Assembly (NCBI GenBank): GCA_028551475.1 | Contig: CM052357.1 | Span: forward strand, 5,503,931-5,567,930 | Length of the DNA stretch: 64,000 nucleotides | From: Casuarina equisetifolia | Taxonomy: Eukaryota > Streptophyta > Magnoliopsida > Fagales > Casuarinaceae | Reading direction: 5' to 3' | Shown: in pieces, positions 1 through 14,200 of the stretch | How the letters are laid out: every line of letters starts with the position of its first letter | Position numbering within the stretch: the stretch's first letter is position 1 | Notes under the pieces: model-generated | Databases searched by the model: none | The model's input: the letters and a program-made list of their open reading frames with translations, nothing else | Told to the model about the DNA's origin: nothing | Translations under genes and position numbers: made by a program

Positions 1-253
1 TTTGAGTGGCACATATGTAAGTACTTAGTTAAATATGATTCTTAACAAACTCTCTCTTGGTTAACATGATACTTAAGATACTCTCCCTTAAAATCTTCCT
101 TCCATTTTGAGTAATTTTCCATTTATGTGTTGCTTCTTCTCTCTTTCCAATGTAGGCTACTTGAAGCATAAGAGAAGAGGTCATCTAATTAATTTACCAA
201 AGAATCCCAAAGCAACAAGCCTCTGAAAATGAGAAAGAAAAGAGAAGAAGTAC

Positions 254-3200
254 CTTAAACTGCATTTTAGTAAATGGATCAAGATCACCTTCTGCTATAC
301 CCTTCGCTATTTGTTTCGATAGCAATGTATTCCATGTTAAGAAAAAATCTTAGGCATTTCAACCACTGGGGCAAAAATATGAGGAGAATTCGAGTAATAA
401 GCTCAGCTCTAAATAAAGGATATGGTCCCAGGAAGTCCAAATCATCTCCAACATTATCGGAAATGTCAGTCAAATGTACAATTTCTTCATTGATAGGATC
501 AAAAACCCGTTGATGCAGGAAAGTCAATATTGCTTTCTTGAATGATTCTTCATATTGAGGAGGGACAGAGATGGTGCTGTATCTCAGGTGCTTAACTACC
601 TATATTCAGCCAATCATCATTTGCAATACATTACACAGATTAATAACTCACCAACTGAATTTAAAGGACCTCGGAAAATACCAACTCTGCAAGCGCATTT
701 GAAACCAAATAAATTTGTCCAGCTTACAACCAAAAGCATTTCTAGGCAACCGTCCAGTCTTGTCTTCTTCCCTTTTTTTTTTTTTTTGTGTGTGTGTGTG
801 TGTGCGAACGTGCGCACTGGCGTGTGTACATTACTGAATCTATCAAGCTAAACAAATTGACAATGAACTCACCTTGTCATAACTTTTGAACTTTTTAATT
901 AATGCGTGAGCCCTTTTCAGACCCATTCCTGGCAGTGACTGCAGGTAGTCACATCCACTCAAAATGCACATCTCAAGAAGCATCTGCTTCGTGAAACCTG
1001 CAAAACTGAGATCCTTATTTTGTTGCAGCATGGAAGAGCGAAACTCGACACCTTGCCCAAACTTGTCCATTTTAAAGATAATCTGGTTTGAAGAAGAGAC
1101 AGGCGTAAGCATCCCAACGAAATAATTTAAAAAAAAAAAAAAAAAAAGAAGCCAAAAACCTTAGGAAGAAAATAAGAGTTTTCTTTAAATCATAGTGGAA
1201 ATCATAATGTTTTAAGAAAGTTAAACTAATCAACTTCTATTTAACTCACTCTAGGACAACCAAATGGTATGAGATCGGAATCCTCAGTGATAACTGCTTC
1301 AACTTGTTTGCTGATTGCCAAGAAGGTCATTTGGGCATCTGCCTCATAAGGAGCCACAACATAAGATACGTTCTCCAGTTTTAACACCTTCGATATAAAA
1401 TAACGTCAACAGAAAAGGGGAGCCACGTCAACAGAAAGAGAGAATAGATTATCAAGCACCACCTAGAAATGTAAATCTATTTCAGTACTATCCGTTTGGA
1501 GAATTTGTCTACTCTTGTGCATCATAAAAGCTTTTTCCTACCTGGATCAGCTCATGTGCAATCAGAGGTGAAATATCAACAGCTTTCTGGTAGCACTCAT
1601 ATGCAGCAGCAGAATTTCCTTCTGCCTCATGCTTAATGGCACGTGCAAGATTTTCCTTTCTTATCCTGCACATATAGGTCAAGAAAATTTCTTTAGCTGA
1701 AGGATTTAATGTTAACTCAAATTTCAGTGATCAAAACGTAAATGTAACCCTTTATACCAAATAATTGATGGCTTTCTCAGGACCAGACATCTAAGAAAAA
1801 TTGAATCTCAGTACAGAGCAGTAAAGAAACAATGAAAAATTGAGCAAACAGCAGGGAAGCTCCATATTGTATATTTTGAAGCAGACCAAAGGGAAATCTA
1901 TTTCTAAAAGAAGGGAACTCTTCAATAGAGGTAGTGGAAGGTATTAAAGGAGCAGCAAGCTTCTCATAACAAAGTGAATCAAGTGATTCAACCCAAGGAG
2001 GGAAGTGATAAAAAGGTGCAAGACATCAAGTGCTGAAGTTGGTGACAACATATTTTCCTATTCTCCACTTCTAGTTCTTTAAACACCAAAACAGCTTATG
2101 TTGAAATAGAGAGCATAGCAATCCGAACTGGACATGTCTTATTAGCGTAGGAAGAATATGATAAGGCAGATCCATTTGACCATACAAATCAAATTATTTT
2201 TGAGAGGAGAAATAGATAAAATAGTAGAAAAGAATATCACAGCAGTTAGACACAGGGCATCTAGAAACAGTTGAACAACTAATGAAGCCAATTCCAACAA
2301 GTTCAGACAAAGATTCGTTGTGTTGTCCGCTACTAAAGTCATCTGTCAAGTTAGACAAACACAATAAGCTGTGCATTACCAGAGAAAGTCCAGGTGAAAT
2401 TCAAAAGATATCTAACATACCTGGCACGCTTATTCTCTTGCTCTCCCTTCATTGGGAGAAGACCACCATCAAACACAAGGATTGGTTTAACACCACAATG
2501 CCGTAGAAGGTTGACTCTATGCATGCAGTATTCAATGTGCCTGAAAGATCAGAAACAAATGTATGTTTTAGATTCATTGGATATCGAAGTTAAGACTGAT
2601 ACATTGGATTCTATCATTAAAATTACTTCCCAAACGCATCACAGAAATTTCTCTTTGTTGATAACGGAACTGATAGTTTGATATCCAATAAATAATGGAA
2701 AATAGAGCCAAAAGATGTATCGGTTCCACGTTTATATAACCTATTGCAGGTGGTTGGATTAACTGAGTTAAGTCTCCCAGCATATCCAACAACCAAAAAA
2801 CGGAATGAGACAAACACTAACTCATCCTAAATGGAGAAAAAAATGATGAAAGATTTCTCTCTCTAGTATTGAACATCATCACGGACTGCGTTTCAGGAGA
2901 ATGATGACCGCAACTCAACCAAGAACAAACAAATTCACCAAGTTATTTTTTTCAATGAAAGAATACCCAAGTTGTACTTTTTCCCCTCAAACCCACTTGA
3001 CAGATAAGCCAAACCCATAAAAGGAAATTCGGCATTGTGGTCGAGACAAGAAGACCCATCATTCCGATTCAAGAACATCACTGAAATCTCGACAGCATTA
3101 CCCAAAAGAGATGTTTTAGGTAAATAATACAAATCTAAGTAGAGAAATATAAACACCCCGTGGTGTGTTGCCATTGCTGAGCACTCATCATTTGATTCAC

Positions 3201-3519
3201 AAAAACCATTGAAATCTTCGACTCCATCACTCAAAAGAGATTTTTCATGAACTGGAGACTTGCCAAGAAAAACCCGTATACCCATTATCTCAAATTTTAC
3301 GAAACCACAGATTCCTTCGACTATACTGTGCGAATATACTATACACACACGCACACACCTTGTGGTAGGTTGGCCTTTGCAGAGCTCTTTGCTGCAAGAC
3401 AAGGCACCCTTGTGGAGCCAAGAATAGGTGTCGACGGCAACAGAACACCCCTGTAAGTCCTTAATGTGGATTGGCACCATGATTGATTTCAGCAGAGGCA
3501 GAAGTCCCTGAATCCCCAT
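254..3519 (-). CDS. EXO1: Exonuclease 1 (EXO1), 5' part, seven exons resolved
   Basis: 5'-3' exonuclease/flap nuclease of the FEN1/XPG superfamily, acting in mismatch repair and DNA end resection in the nucleus. Exons on the minus strand: 3519-3359, 2540-2421, 1665-1542, 1387-1250, 1082-873, 599-424 and 326-254. All junctions keep frame and give 334 codons. The start is the ATG at 3519, followed by MGIQGLLPLLK, the invariant nuclease N-terminus. Metal-binding motifs seen in order are VAVDTYSWLHKG, ILVFDGG, VAPYEADAQ, TEDSDLIPFGCPR and LSGCDYLQSLPG, so the catalytic core is complete. The last resolved exon contains EGDLDPFTK, a conserved EXO1 segment. The rest of the gene lies beyond the left edge. 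A possible next exon near 190-225 could not be fixed. Intron 1 (2541-3358) is the longest. A (TG)n tract after a T run (about 771-804) lies in the intron between 600 and 872. All introns are GT-AG except the one at 327-423. Confidence 0.95.
327..423 (-). other. U12-type AT-AC intron inside EXO1
   Basis: This 97-nt intron starts with ATATCCTTT (423 down to 415), the full minor-spliceosome 5' splice-site consensus. It ends in AC at 327. A branch-site match, TTTTCTTAAC, lies at 345-336, so the branch adenosine is about 10 nt from the 3' splice site. Splicing joins ...GACTTCCTGGGACC to ATTGCTATCG and makes a phase-2 proline codon, reading DFLGP then LLSKQIAKGIAEGDLDPF, which follows the EXO1 family. 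Reading through instead gives a stop before the conserved GDLDPF block, and no GT-AG pair restores that block. Confidence 0.93.
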
Positions 3520-5293
3520 GCTATTTTCTCAATCTACACGCTGTTTAAGCTGGAAATCAGATGCTTATTTAGCTACTAGCAAATTTCCGATGATCCGTAT
3601 TATATAGAGCAAAGCATTTCGATCGAGAGAGAGAGAGAGAACAATGGAGCGAAACAATGCGATTGAATTTGTAGCCTCCTCGGGCGTCAACATGGCGGGA
3701 GAATTTTCCCTGTAAAATTTGTGGGGTCCTTGTAATTATAAGCGTCAAATAGGTCGAGATTATCGAGGAAATTCAACTCTCTAGTTGAGCAAATATAATT
3801 TTATTTCTTTTAGTTATTTATTAATGTATTAAATTCTATTTGGGTGAAATTATACATAATTTTTTTGTAAAAAACTCGAGTTCACTTCCCTTAATTTTTT
3901 TTTATATACACACTCAAACTCAACATCTAGGTGTTAAATATGGGACAAAAAAATATCAGTAATATTTACTGAATAATAAATTATTAAATTTATAAGACTA
4001 TGGTGCTTTTTTTTTTTAATATAAAACTTCATTATATAATTCAGAATTTTTACTGAGAAGAAATTAATTCATTTTCTGAATTGGATTGAATCATGAAAGA
4101 ATGAATGGCTATAATACTAAAACTGATATTATTTGAAAAAAATGATATTAACAACAAAATATAAACGACAAGTCGTACGTGGGTCGCGGGGCTGCCTTAC
4201 ATCCTCGTTGGGCCCCAGACTAAAACTACGCGTCGTTCACACTTGTTTTGGTTCCAAATCTTTCACTGCCGCGATTGCTTTTCAACGGGTGTTTGTTCCA
4301 CTGGCCAATCCTCGCACGACGCGTGGATGAACTCCGTGTCGAAGACTATTTCGTGTGGCTCCCAGCGCAACATAAAGGAGTTGATCTTGACTCAGGCCAC
4401 TACCATATGCCACTGCATAATGCAACTTGGATTGCCAGAACTAGCATTCCTCCCATCCTAAGATATGCAGGTTGCTAACTAGCATACACAATATAAGAGA
4501 CTTCATTATTCAGCATTAAGAAGATAAACAAGAAATGAGAGTTGATTAGGTAACCACGTCATGTAGCTACCTAATAAGAGTTCCCATCCACAACACCTAT
4601 AGCACACATAGCAACTACTTAAGTAGCTGTTGTGAGTCACCTTAGGCAATAGAGGATGTGTGACGTGAGGAGACAAGACATGGAATTTATTGGACCATCA
4701 TTTATTCCTTCATTTTTTTTATATAAAAAATGTAAACCTAACATTTTTTTTCTTATTACGGGATCAATTTTTCATTTGAATATAGCTTGCATTAGTTTTT
4801 TTTTTTTTTTTTAACTTATAAAAAAAAATGTAACTTTTTACCCAAATATGAATATATTTTGACATATAAGAATGATTACTTCTTTTATTATGTTAATTTT
4901 TTAAGATGAAATCTAAGTTTATAACAAGCAGTATTAGAATCAAATTGCAGTATGACTTAATGAAAATTTATGACTACTATACTCTAATACGGGGTGAACA
5001 ACAGATGAAGACCAAATGATATAATAATATAAGAGGACTTGGCAACTATTATATATTAATAAATTTTGTACATTATTTATAATTTGAAAAGAAACATTAT
5101 GAATTTTTCATGTTGATATTTAGTAACGAAATTTATTACATTTTTCCGAACGCTTGGAGGGTACGCGAAACTCCTCCCATGTCAGTACTTTCAAAATAAT
5201 CCACGCGCGGGCTCTCTTAGCGCCCTTTGAAAAGCGCACCCTCCATCGACTTCTCATTTCCAGGCCACTGTCCCTCCCTCTTTCGTCGATGCG
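3520..5293. other. Divergent intergenic region between EXO1 and separase
   Basis: About 1.77 kb separates the two start codons, which point away from each other, so both core promoters should lie here. Near EXO1 there is a short (GA)n tract at about 3629-3641. The middle is AT-rich with T and A runs, for example 4797-4813. A sharply GC-richer island lies at about 4160-4480. Just upstream of separase (5150-5290) the DNA becomes CpG-containing and pyrimidine-rich, as expected for a 5' UTR. I recognise no gene here. Confidence 0.6.
4160..4480. other. GC-rich island of unknown origin
   Basis: The island stands out from its AT-rich surroundings by many CpGs and GC-rich words such as GTGGGTCGCGGGGCTGCC and CGCACGACGCGTGG. 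Several short overlapping plus-strand frames are open (4133-4330, 4243-4461, 4248-4478), which is expected by chance in GC-rich DNA. None of the translations resembles a family I know. It could be a captured gene or organelle fragment, or a distal promoter element. Confidence 0.4.
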
Positions 5294-8200
5294 ATGGCCT
5301 CCGCCGGTGAATCTTCTCTGCTTTCGGAGCTCGAATTGTCCGAGTCCCCCGGTATCTACGCGCTGTTCTCCAGCTATCTACTCCCCTTCTCGGATCTCAG
5401 GAACGACAAACCCAAAAGATCCAAGGATCCCTCACAAATCCGGCCGCTCGCCAAAAAATTCCTCTCTTTCCTCAACCGTAGCCTCTCCATCCTCCCGAAG
5501 CGCCTTTCCGATCCACAAAAAGTAAATGAAGAGTTCGCCCGTGAACTTTTCGATATCTACCGGCTATGCCTGGATTGCTTGGAGGCAGTTTCGTCGCAGC
5601 TGTCCTGCAAGCCGTATTCCGTGCACGTCCAGAGGGTTCGGATGCTGCATTGCATGGAAGCGTGGGGGTGGCACTGCGATGCTGAGGCTGAGGGGTTCAG
5701 GGTTTTGGAGAGCTTCAAGGGGATTGACTTCGGGTTAAAGAAATCGGGGAATGCGGAAGGGAAGCTGGTGTTGGATGTGGAGAACGGTGGCGACGACAAG
5801 GATTTCGCATTGCTGGTTGTGGAGGTAGTCGTGACGCTGGTGAAGTGCGCGGCAATGAGGCGGATTAAGGATGGTGAGGTGTATGAGAGAGTGCTTCGTT
5901 TGGTAGAGGAGGCTCGCCCGTGGTTAAGGTGCGTTTGTCTGTGATTTTGTGTTTGGTCGTGGAGAAAATTTGGGTAAACGTAATCTAAAATGAGGTTTGG
6001 AGGTATAGATTTTTCAACTCTTTGGAACCTGTGAAATTAACGTCAATTTTGAGTAGAATATGCCGAGCATTACCTACTATTTAGTTGGGCTTCGTTTTTC
6101 TCGTAAAAAGGATGTGAAACATCATAACTTGTTTAAGTTGGAAATTATTTTTGTTGCATTCTTCTCCTTCTTGTCCCAGGGCCAAGCAAGGAATAAATTG
6201 AATGCTCGACGGATCTGTTTTTGCCTTTTGATATGTGTATTACAAGCACAACCGTGTTTTCAAATTGTGCCTGTCTGTGGATGTTACTTGTTCTAGGTTA
6301 CTATTGGGCCATGACATGCTGAGATTTGCTTTCTTTTGTGGAATAGAATTATTGAGTTTGATAACCAAGATGATTGGTTTATTGATTGGCTGATTTAATT
6401 TGAATGTATTAGGGTATTGGATGCCAATGCACGCGAGAAGTTGCACAGGATGCTTGTGACCTGTTTCGGGAAATGCTCTTTATTTTTACTTGGGGAAGTT
6501 GCATGTTTTGATGGAAATCTAGTTTTTGCATTTTGCCGTGCCAGCTTGTCCGAGTATTCGAACTCATCGCTGAAAGATAATATTTACAAGGTGACTTACG
6601 TCTGGCCTTTTGGCCCTATGTATTATACGAAGGTCTTTATGTGTTTCCTAACCATCCTTCAACATGCAGTTTGCCCAGCGGATATGTTCATCCTTATTCC
6701 TACTTCAAGAGAATAGATCCTCGCTCATCATTGACATATTAATTTGTGTCTTGGATTCTGTTTCCCAAGGATGTGAGGTAATACTGAAAAAGATTATACT
6801 GGATTCATGTTCATGTTTAAGCGATGGGATTGTGATTCACTTAAGGCTTCTATCGTCAATTTCACCTATACCTATGTCTGCTGTCAATGATTTGAGTATA
6901 AGATTTACCTGCCTTGATAATATTTGATAGTATGATATTTGTTACTAGGACAATATGTTACTTTGTAAAGTTCCGGTAAGATGATCACTTGCTTATTTGT
7001 TCACGTGAATCAAATGAAATCTGGTTAGTGTTCAGCCCATTTAAGCTCAATAGAGTCTTGACTATGTTTGTTGTGCTTGAGCTGCAAGTTAGTACACCAT
7101 TTTCCTGGTATATAGTTAGATTGTCCCTTTTGCAGGTTATTGATCTAGCTTCTAGAGAATTGGTAAATTCAGTCTTGTAAGCTGCAGTATGTTCGTTAGC
7201 AACTGCCACTGCCAGTTAGACTTTACTTTATTATTACTTTTTAAAATTTAATGAATTGGTTAATTCAATCTTTTAACTGCATTATATTTTTTAGCCATTG
7301 CCACTACCAGTTATACTTATCTTTTCTTGCGTTTCTTCATTTTTTCTTTTGATCTTTTTCCCCCTCCCCCTCACGTATGGACTTCACAAATTTTTCATAT
7401 GGTTAGTTGTCGTCCTGTTGGTTAGCTGTCTTATTGTACCTTGCCCCCCCTTCCCCCCTTCTCCCTCTCTCTCTCTCTCCAATAAAAAAAAAAAAAAAGA
7501 AAACCAAATTTTACCAACTTCAGTAACTAATAAATTTTTGTTAGGTTTAAAAGAGCTTCCTTTTATGATATGTTAGTGACATTCTTATTTGCGTAGAGTT
7601 TTGATGTGTTCTAAAGTATGTGTTGCTTATGTTTCAGCTCAACTCTTATACTTGCAACTTATTTTTGATTTTCGAATGTGTCATTATTGCTTCTGTCACT
7701 TAACAGTTTGTAGTTCCTGCTTTCTTATCAAGTAATTTTCTGAAATATTGCAGAAGATTGCATAGTATTGTCATATTTGTTTGAGGTTTAAGTCATACCT
7801 GTTGAAATTTGGATTCAATGTTTATCACATGAAAAACAGGTAATCTAACCTTGGGGTCTTTAGAATGCTGATCTTTTTAGAATTAATTTAGTGATGAAAC
7901 ATTGGCATTATGTGACACCTGGTGTAACTTGAGCTTGCCTCACTTGGACATATGAGGCTCTTGCAGAAATGGGTTTGATTTAAAGCAGTCATAATAACCA
8001 GCATGATGGAATACAAACTTGATTACATTCATAGATATGAAATATTTTTCTAACGGCCAGGATCAAAATAGGACATTGCTAACGAGCAACAAGCTTCGAA
8101 ATACTTGAACAAGCCTTTACATGTATTTATTCGTGCCCATTTTCTTGGTTTTCTCAAAAAACTGACAAGTGTATATTACACTGAAGTCTCTTTGACATCT

Positions 8201-11200
8201 TGTAAGTCTTGAAAGTGCTTAGTACTAATAAGTTATTTCTTCTTAGTCAATCTATGACCAAAAAGTTGAGTTCATGGTTTATCTTTGTCGGAAACCTTCT
8301 TTAGTGATTTCTGATGCTAGAATGATTTACAGGAGGTGAGCCTTTTAAGCGGTGGTTTGGAAGTCTGGAGATTACATTGTTTGTTTGTAGTTTTGACATT
8401 CATTGGTTGAAGATTTTTTTTTTTAAGTTCTTTGAGTGTCAGGTAATCTTATGTTTGTACCTTATTTTCAGTTTGAAACAGAGAGTATTGGAAATGAATA
8501 TGTTGAGCTTGTCTCTTATTGTGCTGGTAAATGTCGAACCGGGTGCCCAAACTTATGTATTACAATGGCGGCACATATAAAAAAATTAGCTGATGATTCC
8601 CATCAGGTATTTTGTTTACATGGTCTTTTAATATGCATTTCTCATTGTGGTTTTATTTGGGTGTCTGATGTAACTTGATTGAAAACTGTTTGGCAGGTTA
8701 AACCACCCTTTGATATGATACTGAGGGCGTATGCGGCTGGGTTGTGTCTTAGCAATTGTGATGCGAAGTGCAGAGACAATGATGTTACAACCGCTGAAGC
8801 TGCCAAACATGAGTCTGCAATTAAAATTTTATGTGATAACGCGGTCGCACTGCAAGGTGTAGTTGCTCAGCTTGGTTCTCTGGGTTATTGCTTTCAGATT
8901 GGCAACAAGAAGAATTGTTTGACATCTAACGTTAAAAATGCAGATTCAGTTGGTCAGGTTTATTCAGAGTTGAGTTTTGCTTGTGGGGCCTCCAGGACTT
9001 TCACAGACAAGAATAGAAAAGCTCATATGCTGTCTTACTTAAATGCTTTGAAATTCTTATGCCTGCCACTAGCTGAATTAGTAAATTCACAAAGGAAACA
9101 GATTCTTAGTGAAAATGAAGATTCTTTTGTTGCCTCGAGACTCTGTGTAATCCAAGATGCTTTCCACCACTTCGCTGATATTTTTCTTTCTTGTCAAAGG
9201 TGAGTCTAGTGTAAATTCCTGTTACTTGATTTAGTATTATAACTATTATCATCTTTTGTTTCTTTTACTTTTTAGCTAGAAAGACCTTCCAGTATGTTTG
9301 ATCATTTACATGAATAGCGGATTTTACAATTATGATATTTCTTTCTCTAAGATGACCAAGTTGTTCCTTTGATTGCTTTTTCTTTTTGGTTACTGCTTTA
9401 CCAATGATTTGATTCCTTACTAATGTTTCAGATTTAGTTAATTGTTTTAATAGGAGCAACAAGTTAGTTATTTGGCTGCGGGTTTCTGTATACTTCCTGT
9501 GTATATGGGTGTTACTCTTTTTATTTAAGATTTTATTTTATTTTATTTTTTTATTTCAGTATATCCTCTTTAAATTTTCATTACGTCTTCACTACTGTTG
9601 GCTATTGCTATGATAAATAAGGCTGCTTGTCCTCCAAAAAGAGTTGTAATATCACGTTGTTCATCCAATTCGAGAAACAAGTGAATGAATTTTTCCTCAT
9701 TTGTCTTATGATTTACTGGAATGGAATGGTTGAGGGACAAGATTTACATTTAGCACCTACCCTATGAAGTACTCTTTGGCCAATCTTAATGAGAGGCTAA
9801 TTTTAATTTTATCTTAAGCTCGTTTAGTTTTAATTTTGCACGAATCTCAATTCGTTTAATTTTTTATTTTTATTTTTGAGCATGAGTTGAATTTTTGATC
9901 TATTAAGCTGATTTTGGGTTTATTTTAGTATTCAGTTTAATATATGAGCTTCGATATTTACTTAGTTTGGACTCTAGTAGTTCAAACTCGAGGAATATAA
10001 ATCTGTTAGGATTGAACATTAGATGTCTACTTACATGATGCAAGGTTTTCTTTTCTTATTTAGATGGTCTAACGAACAATAATATCTAACATCTGTCTCA
10101 AGAAATTGCATGGTAACGATCTTTTACATAGCATATTAGCCAAAGAACTTTAAGTTTGATGCAGGGGAAAACTACGTGAAATGCTTCATTTTGTCTCCTT
10201 TTTCTTCTTTGTATTTTCTAACAATTTCGTAGATTTTCTACTTATTAAATGAAATGTGAATATACATATATTCTTTCCTTAGAATGAAATTCTAAAGTAT
10301 CCCAAGTTAATATCCATCAAATATCTCTTGAAAAAAACTGAAAAAGAAAAAAAGAAAATGAAAATGAAAATAAAATTCTAAATTCCTGTTCATAGTCCAG
10401 AAAGTAACCACAGAAGTGCTAATTTTTCCTTTATTTTTTTTTATCTCCAAATCCTATCCTTCGGTTCATAAAAAACTCCATTTCCCTGATATTCCCAAGT
10501 TTTTCCTTGCCGAAATCCTAGCCATAACTTGGCCTAGTATTTTTACATCAGATTTGGCAGTAGAGCTTCTTTCTCACATCAACCATTATAGATATTTTGT
10601 TCACGTTTCCTTTCCTTAACTTCTGTTTTACATTTACATATGTTTAAAAGGAGCCTCTGAACAAGCTTACTTATACATGTTATTGGGTGAAGTTGCAGAG
10701 AACTTAAACTTAGGTGGACACTTGACTTTGGAAGTTTGTTATTTTCTAATTTTATCTCTCATGGTTTAGTGCTATAATACTTCTCTGAATTTCTTTCTTC
10801 ATGGTAGCAGTTGTACATATGAAAGTGGGGGAGATGCATCTGATGGAAACAGCAAGGCAGTTCTTAGTGTAGCTGTTGCTTCTTTCACCCTCTCCATCAA
10901 ATCAAAGCTTAACATGAAGGTTATTAGATTGTGCTTAATTTCCTAAGCATCACCTTTCATGGTTGATTCATTCTTGATTCTCTGAAATTATTGCAAGATG
11001 TAGTGCTCCCACATGTTTATGGTATTCTGACTGGTTTCACCTTTCTTTTCACAGAGAAGCGTGCATTTAATCAAACAGATTATTGCTGCTGAATGGATTA
11101 AATCTCAAGGGTTAAAACACCTGTTTACCTCTTTGCACAATATTGGTGTTTCTTTGTACAGAAATAAGCAAGTAAAAGAGGTAATTTTATTTTTGATAAT

Positions 11201-14200
11201 ATCTTTATGGACTAATGTGGTAACTGATGTTCTCTAATGTTTCTTTTTGTCTTTTGTGCTTGTTTCTGGTTCTCTACACATTTCTTTTCAAGGTTGAACT
11301 TTTTTAGTTTAGAGTTGCATATATTTTTGTGGATGCATGCACTAATATTGGTCTAACTTGGGTTAATCGGATTCCATTACTTGATGCTGTTTTTATTTCA
11401 AATTTGAGATATTTCCGAAGTCCCTGAGGAGATCTATTATACTAGTTGATTGACTCCTGCTCTTTGGGTCAATGAGAAAAAAATAACATTTCATATATTA
11501 AATTAATTACCCTACTTTGCTGTTACTAATGGATTGCTTGTAGGGAGTCAAGATAGGGCGTTGAACTATTCAAGGATTTCTATCTGCAGCAATACATACA
11601 GAGTGAATGGAGCTTGTCTGCAGTCATTATTTGATTCACATGTCATTCAATAACATGTATATATGAAATATGACTGGAAATATTTGCGTTACCAAAGCAG
11701 CATTGTAAATTTCTTAGTTACAATAACACTTCATCGTTTAAAATTAGTATGTTCAAAAATTGGTAATTCTACTAGCAGGTATTCTTTGATGCATTTCTGC
11801 TTCACATTAAGCATGCAATTAGGAAATTCAGACAACTTAACGAGTTGCCATCCCCTCGTTTCAACAGTTGAAAGTTAAATGGACTTAACATTGCACTAGA
11901 CAAGTCTGATTTTTAGCATGACGAATAAGAGTAAAAAAGTTGGTTTCCACCTTAAACTATAGTTACGTTGCACTAACCCAACTTCCATGTCCGGGGGCAG
12001 AACCCTAGTGCATAGAGTCAGTTTTGGGATTGCTTGGCCACACAAAATATATGTGGTTTCTATTATACTTCAGAATAAAAGTCAAAGCATATGCTTATCA
12101 AATTATCTCACTTTTGCTTATTTTCCTTTTATTGCCTGTGATATATGGTAAGAGTGTACAAAGGAGGGTTAAATATAAGGGAGACTAGTGGAATTTCAGC
12201 ATTAGGGGGATACTGCAAGTGGATAGGTAATTTAGGGTGTTAATTGCTCAAATTAAATGTTTAGGGAGGCTTTGCAAATGACTTTATAGTTTGGCATATC
12301 AGTATTTCGATGTGTAATTGATGAGTCCTAGACAATTGAGTGCTTGATTTCTTTAGTACCAAAAAGTTCGATTGCTGTCATTTGAAGTCAGCTAGAAGCC
12401 TTCGGTGGTAATGTTGAATTTTTATCTAACTTCATTGAATAGCAGAGATTGAGAGCTTTTGATAGATTCTTATTTTTATTGTATCTCTGTCAGTGTCTGA
12501 AGATGACAATTCTCAAATTGCTAAGATTGTTACCCTGAAAAATTTTGTTTGCATGAGTTATTAATGGATGTTACTTTTGCAGGCTTCAAAGGCATTGAAA
12601 CTATGCTATAGGGCATCATGGACTTGTGTAAAACGTCTTTGCCAGGTTTTTGTACTGCAATCTGAGGGATTTGTTGGTGATCTTTCCGAAGATGGTATTA
12701 TAGAATTTGTTAGTGATGCATGCACACGAAGTGCTTTTCTTTTGGATGTTCTCCATCAATGTGGCAGCCAGAAGGTGAAAAGGACACTTGTAGAGAGCCT
12801 TGAAGGCTGGTGTGTCGCTAGAAAGGTCCTTGAAAGGCTACCAGGTCCTGTGCCTTTGGTGAGGCAGTGGGTAAAGGTAAGTTCCTAGAGCTTTCAGATG
12901 TTATAACTGCAATTTTTTTATTAATATTTTAGCGTTTTGCTTCTTTTGCCTCATTAATATGTGATATCCAGATCGAATGTTATTGCCATGAGAATGTGGA
13001 TGAGGGGGATACTGTGCCAACCTTATACTGTTTGCTGTCGTCCACTGTGGAAGTGTCAAAGAGAACAATTGGTATAATCTTAGAGCAGGTCAGGCCTCTT
13101 TGTCAAAATTTCGTTTATAGAGGGGTTTTGTTATTACATTCCTTTTTTAAAGATTTATGGATGTGGCTCATTGTTTTTTTCTCTATATTTCATTCATTAA
13201 TTTTGTCTAGGAACTGCTTGCTTATGAGGAAATGAATGCTATGTGCCCAGACTTTTGTGAGCAGATGCAGATGAAAATTATAGGTATCCTCCTGCAAGAT
13301 GTGTATATTACACCTGATAGTCGTTTACAAAAGTCAAGAATATTAATGAGAAAAGGAAGGGCATTAAGGGTCCGAGGAATTGAAGGTTTGGAGGACTGTA
13401 TTCAGTGTCTGTCCGACTCCATAGCCACAATTGTAAGTTGTTTACCTACAAAGGGAATCCTGGGAGCCAGGAGTATTTTATATCTGTTTTTGGTCTTCAT
13501 CATTGATGACACATTTAGTAGTAAATCCTTTCTTTCTGGAGTTGGGCTTTTGATTGTCATTATGTGTCTACTTAAACAGAAGGAGGTGAACAGTGAAACA
13601 TGTGGCCCTCGAATCTCAACTTGTCATCAGTTAGCTGTGACATATTGCCTACGTGCACTATGTATCCAGGAAGCTGAATCGAACTCAAAGGTGTTAATGC
13701 TTAAAAGGCTAGTCTCCAGAATTTATAGTTGCTAATTTAAAGCTTTGCATGTTTAGTTTTTCTTTTGAAAATGACTAACAGTTAATTTCTTTACTTGATA
13801 TTTCTTGGTGTTTGATACAAGCAGCAGATACTCCAAGACATTAGTGCCGCCCTAAATCTATGGTTGAGCATTTTTCTTCCAGATCAGTGCTCTGCAGGTG
13901 ACCTGTGCTTTATGGTGCCAGAAAATATAGTGCCACTACTGTATAATATTATTGATCTGTTATCCATGAAGGTTTGTCTTTTATTGTATCAGGTTCACTA
14001 GGTTCTGCTTTACATCATTTTAATCAGATTTTATTTACATGATATCCGTTTATGTATTACATTTTGTTGTCTTCTTATAATTCTCAGGGTTGTGTGGATT
14101 TACACCATGACATATATAGGCTGATGACTAGATTATTCAAATGGAAGAATGTTCCCCTGGAGAGTTGCTTGTCCATGCTGTGGAAATGTAGGAGGACTAC

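Noticed and set aside
274..513. Plus-strand open frame at the left end
   Set aside because: It lies opposite two EXO1 exons and their U12 intron, and is a shadow of them.
3690..3715. E2F site upstream of EXO1
   Set aside because: GGCGGGAG and TTTTCCCTG each come close to the consensus but fail at key positions.
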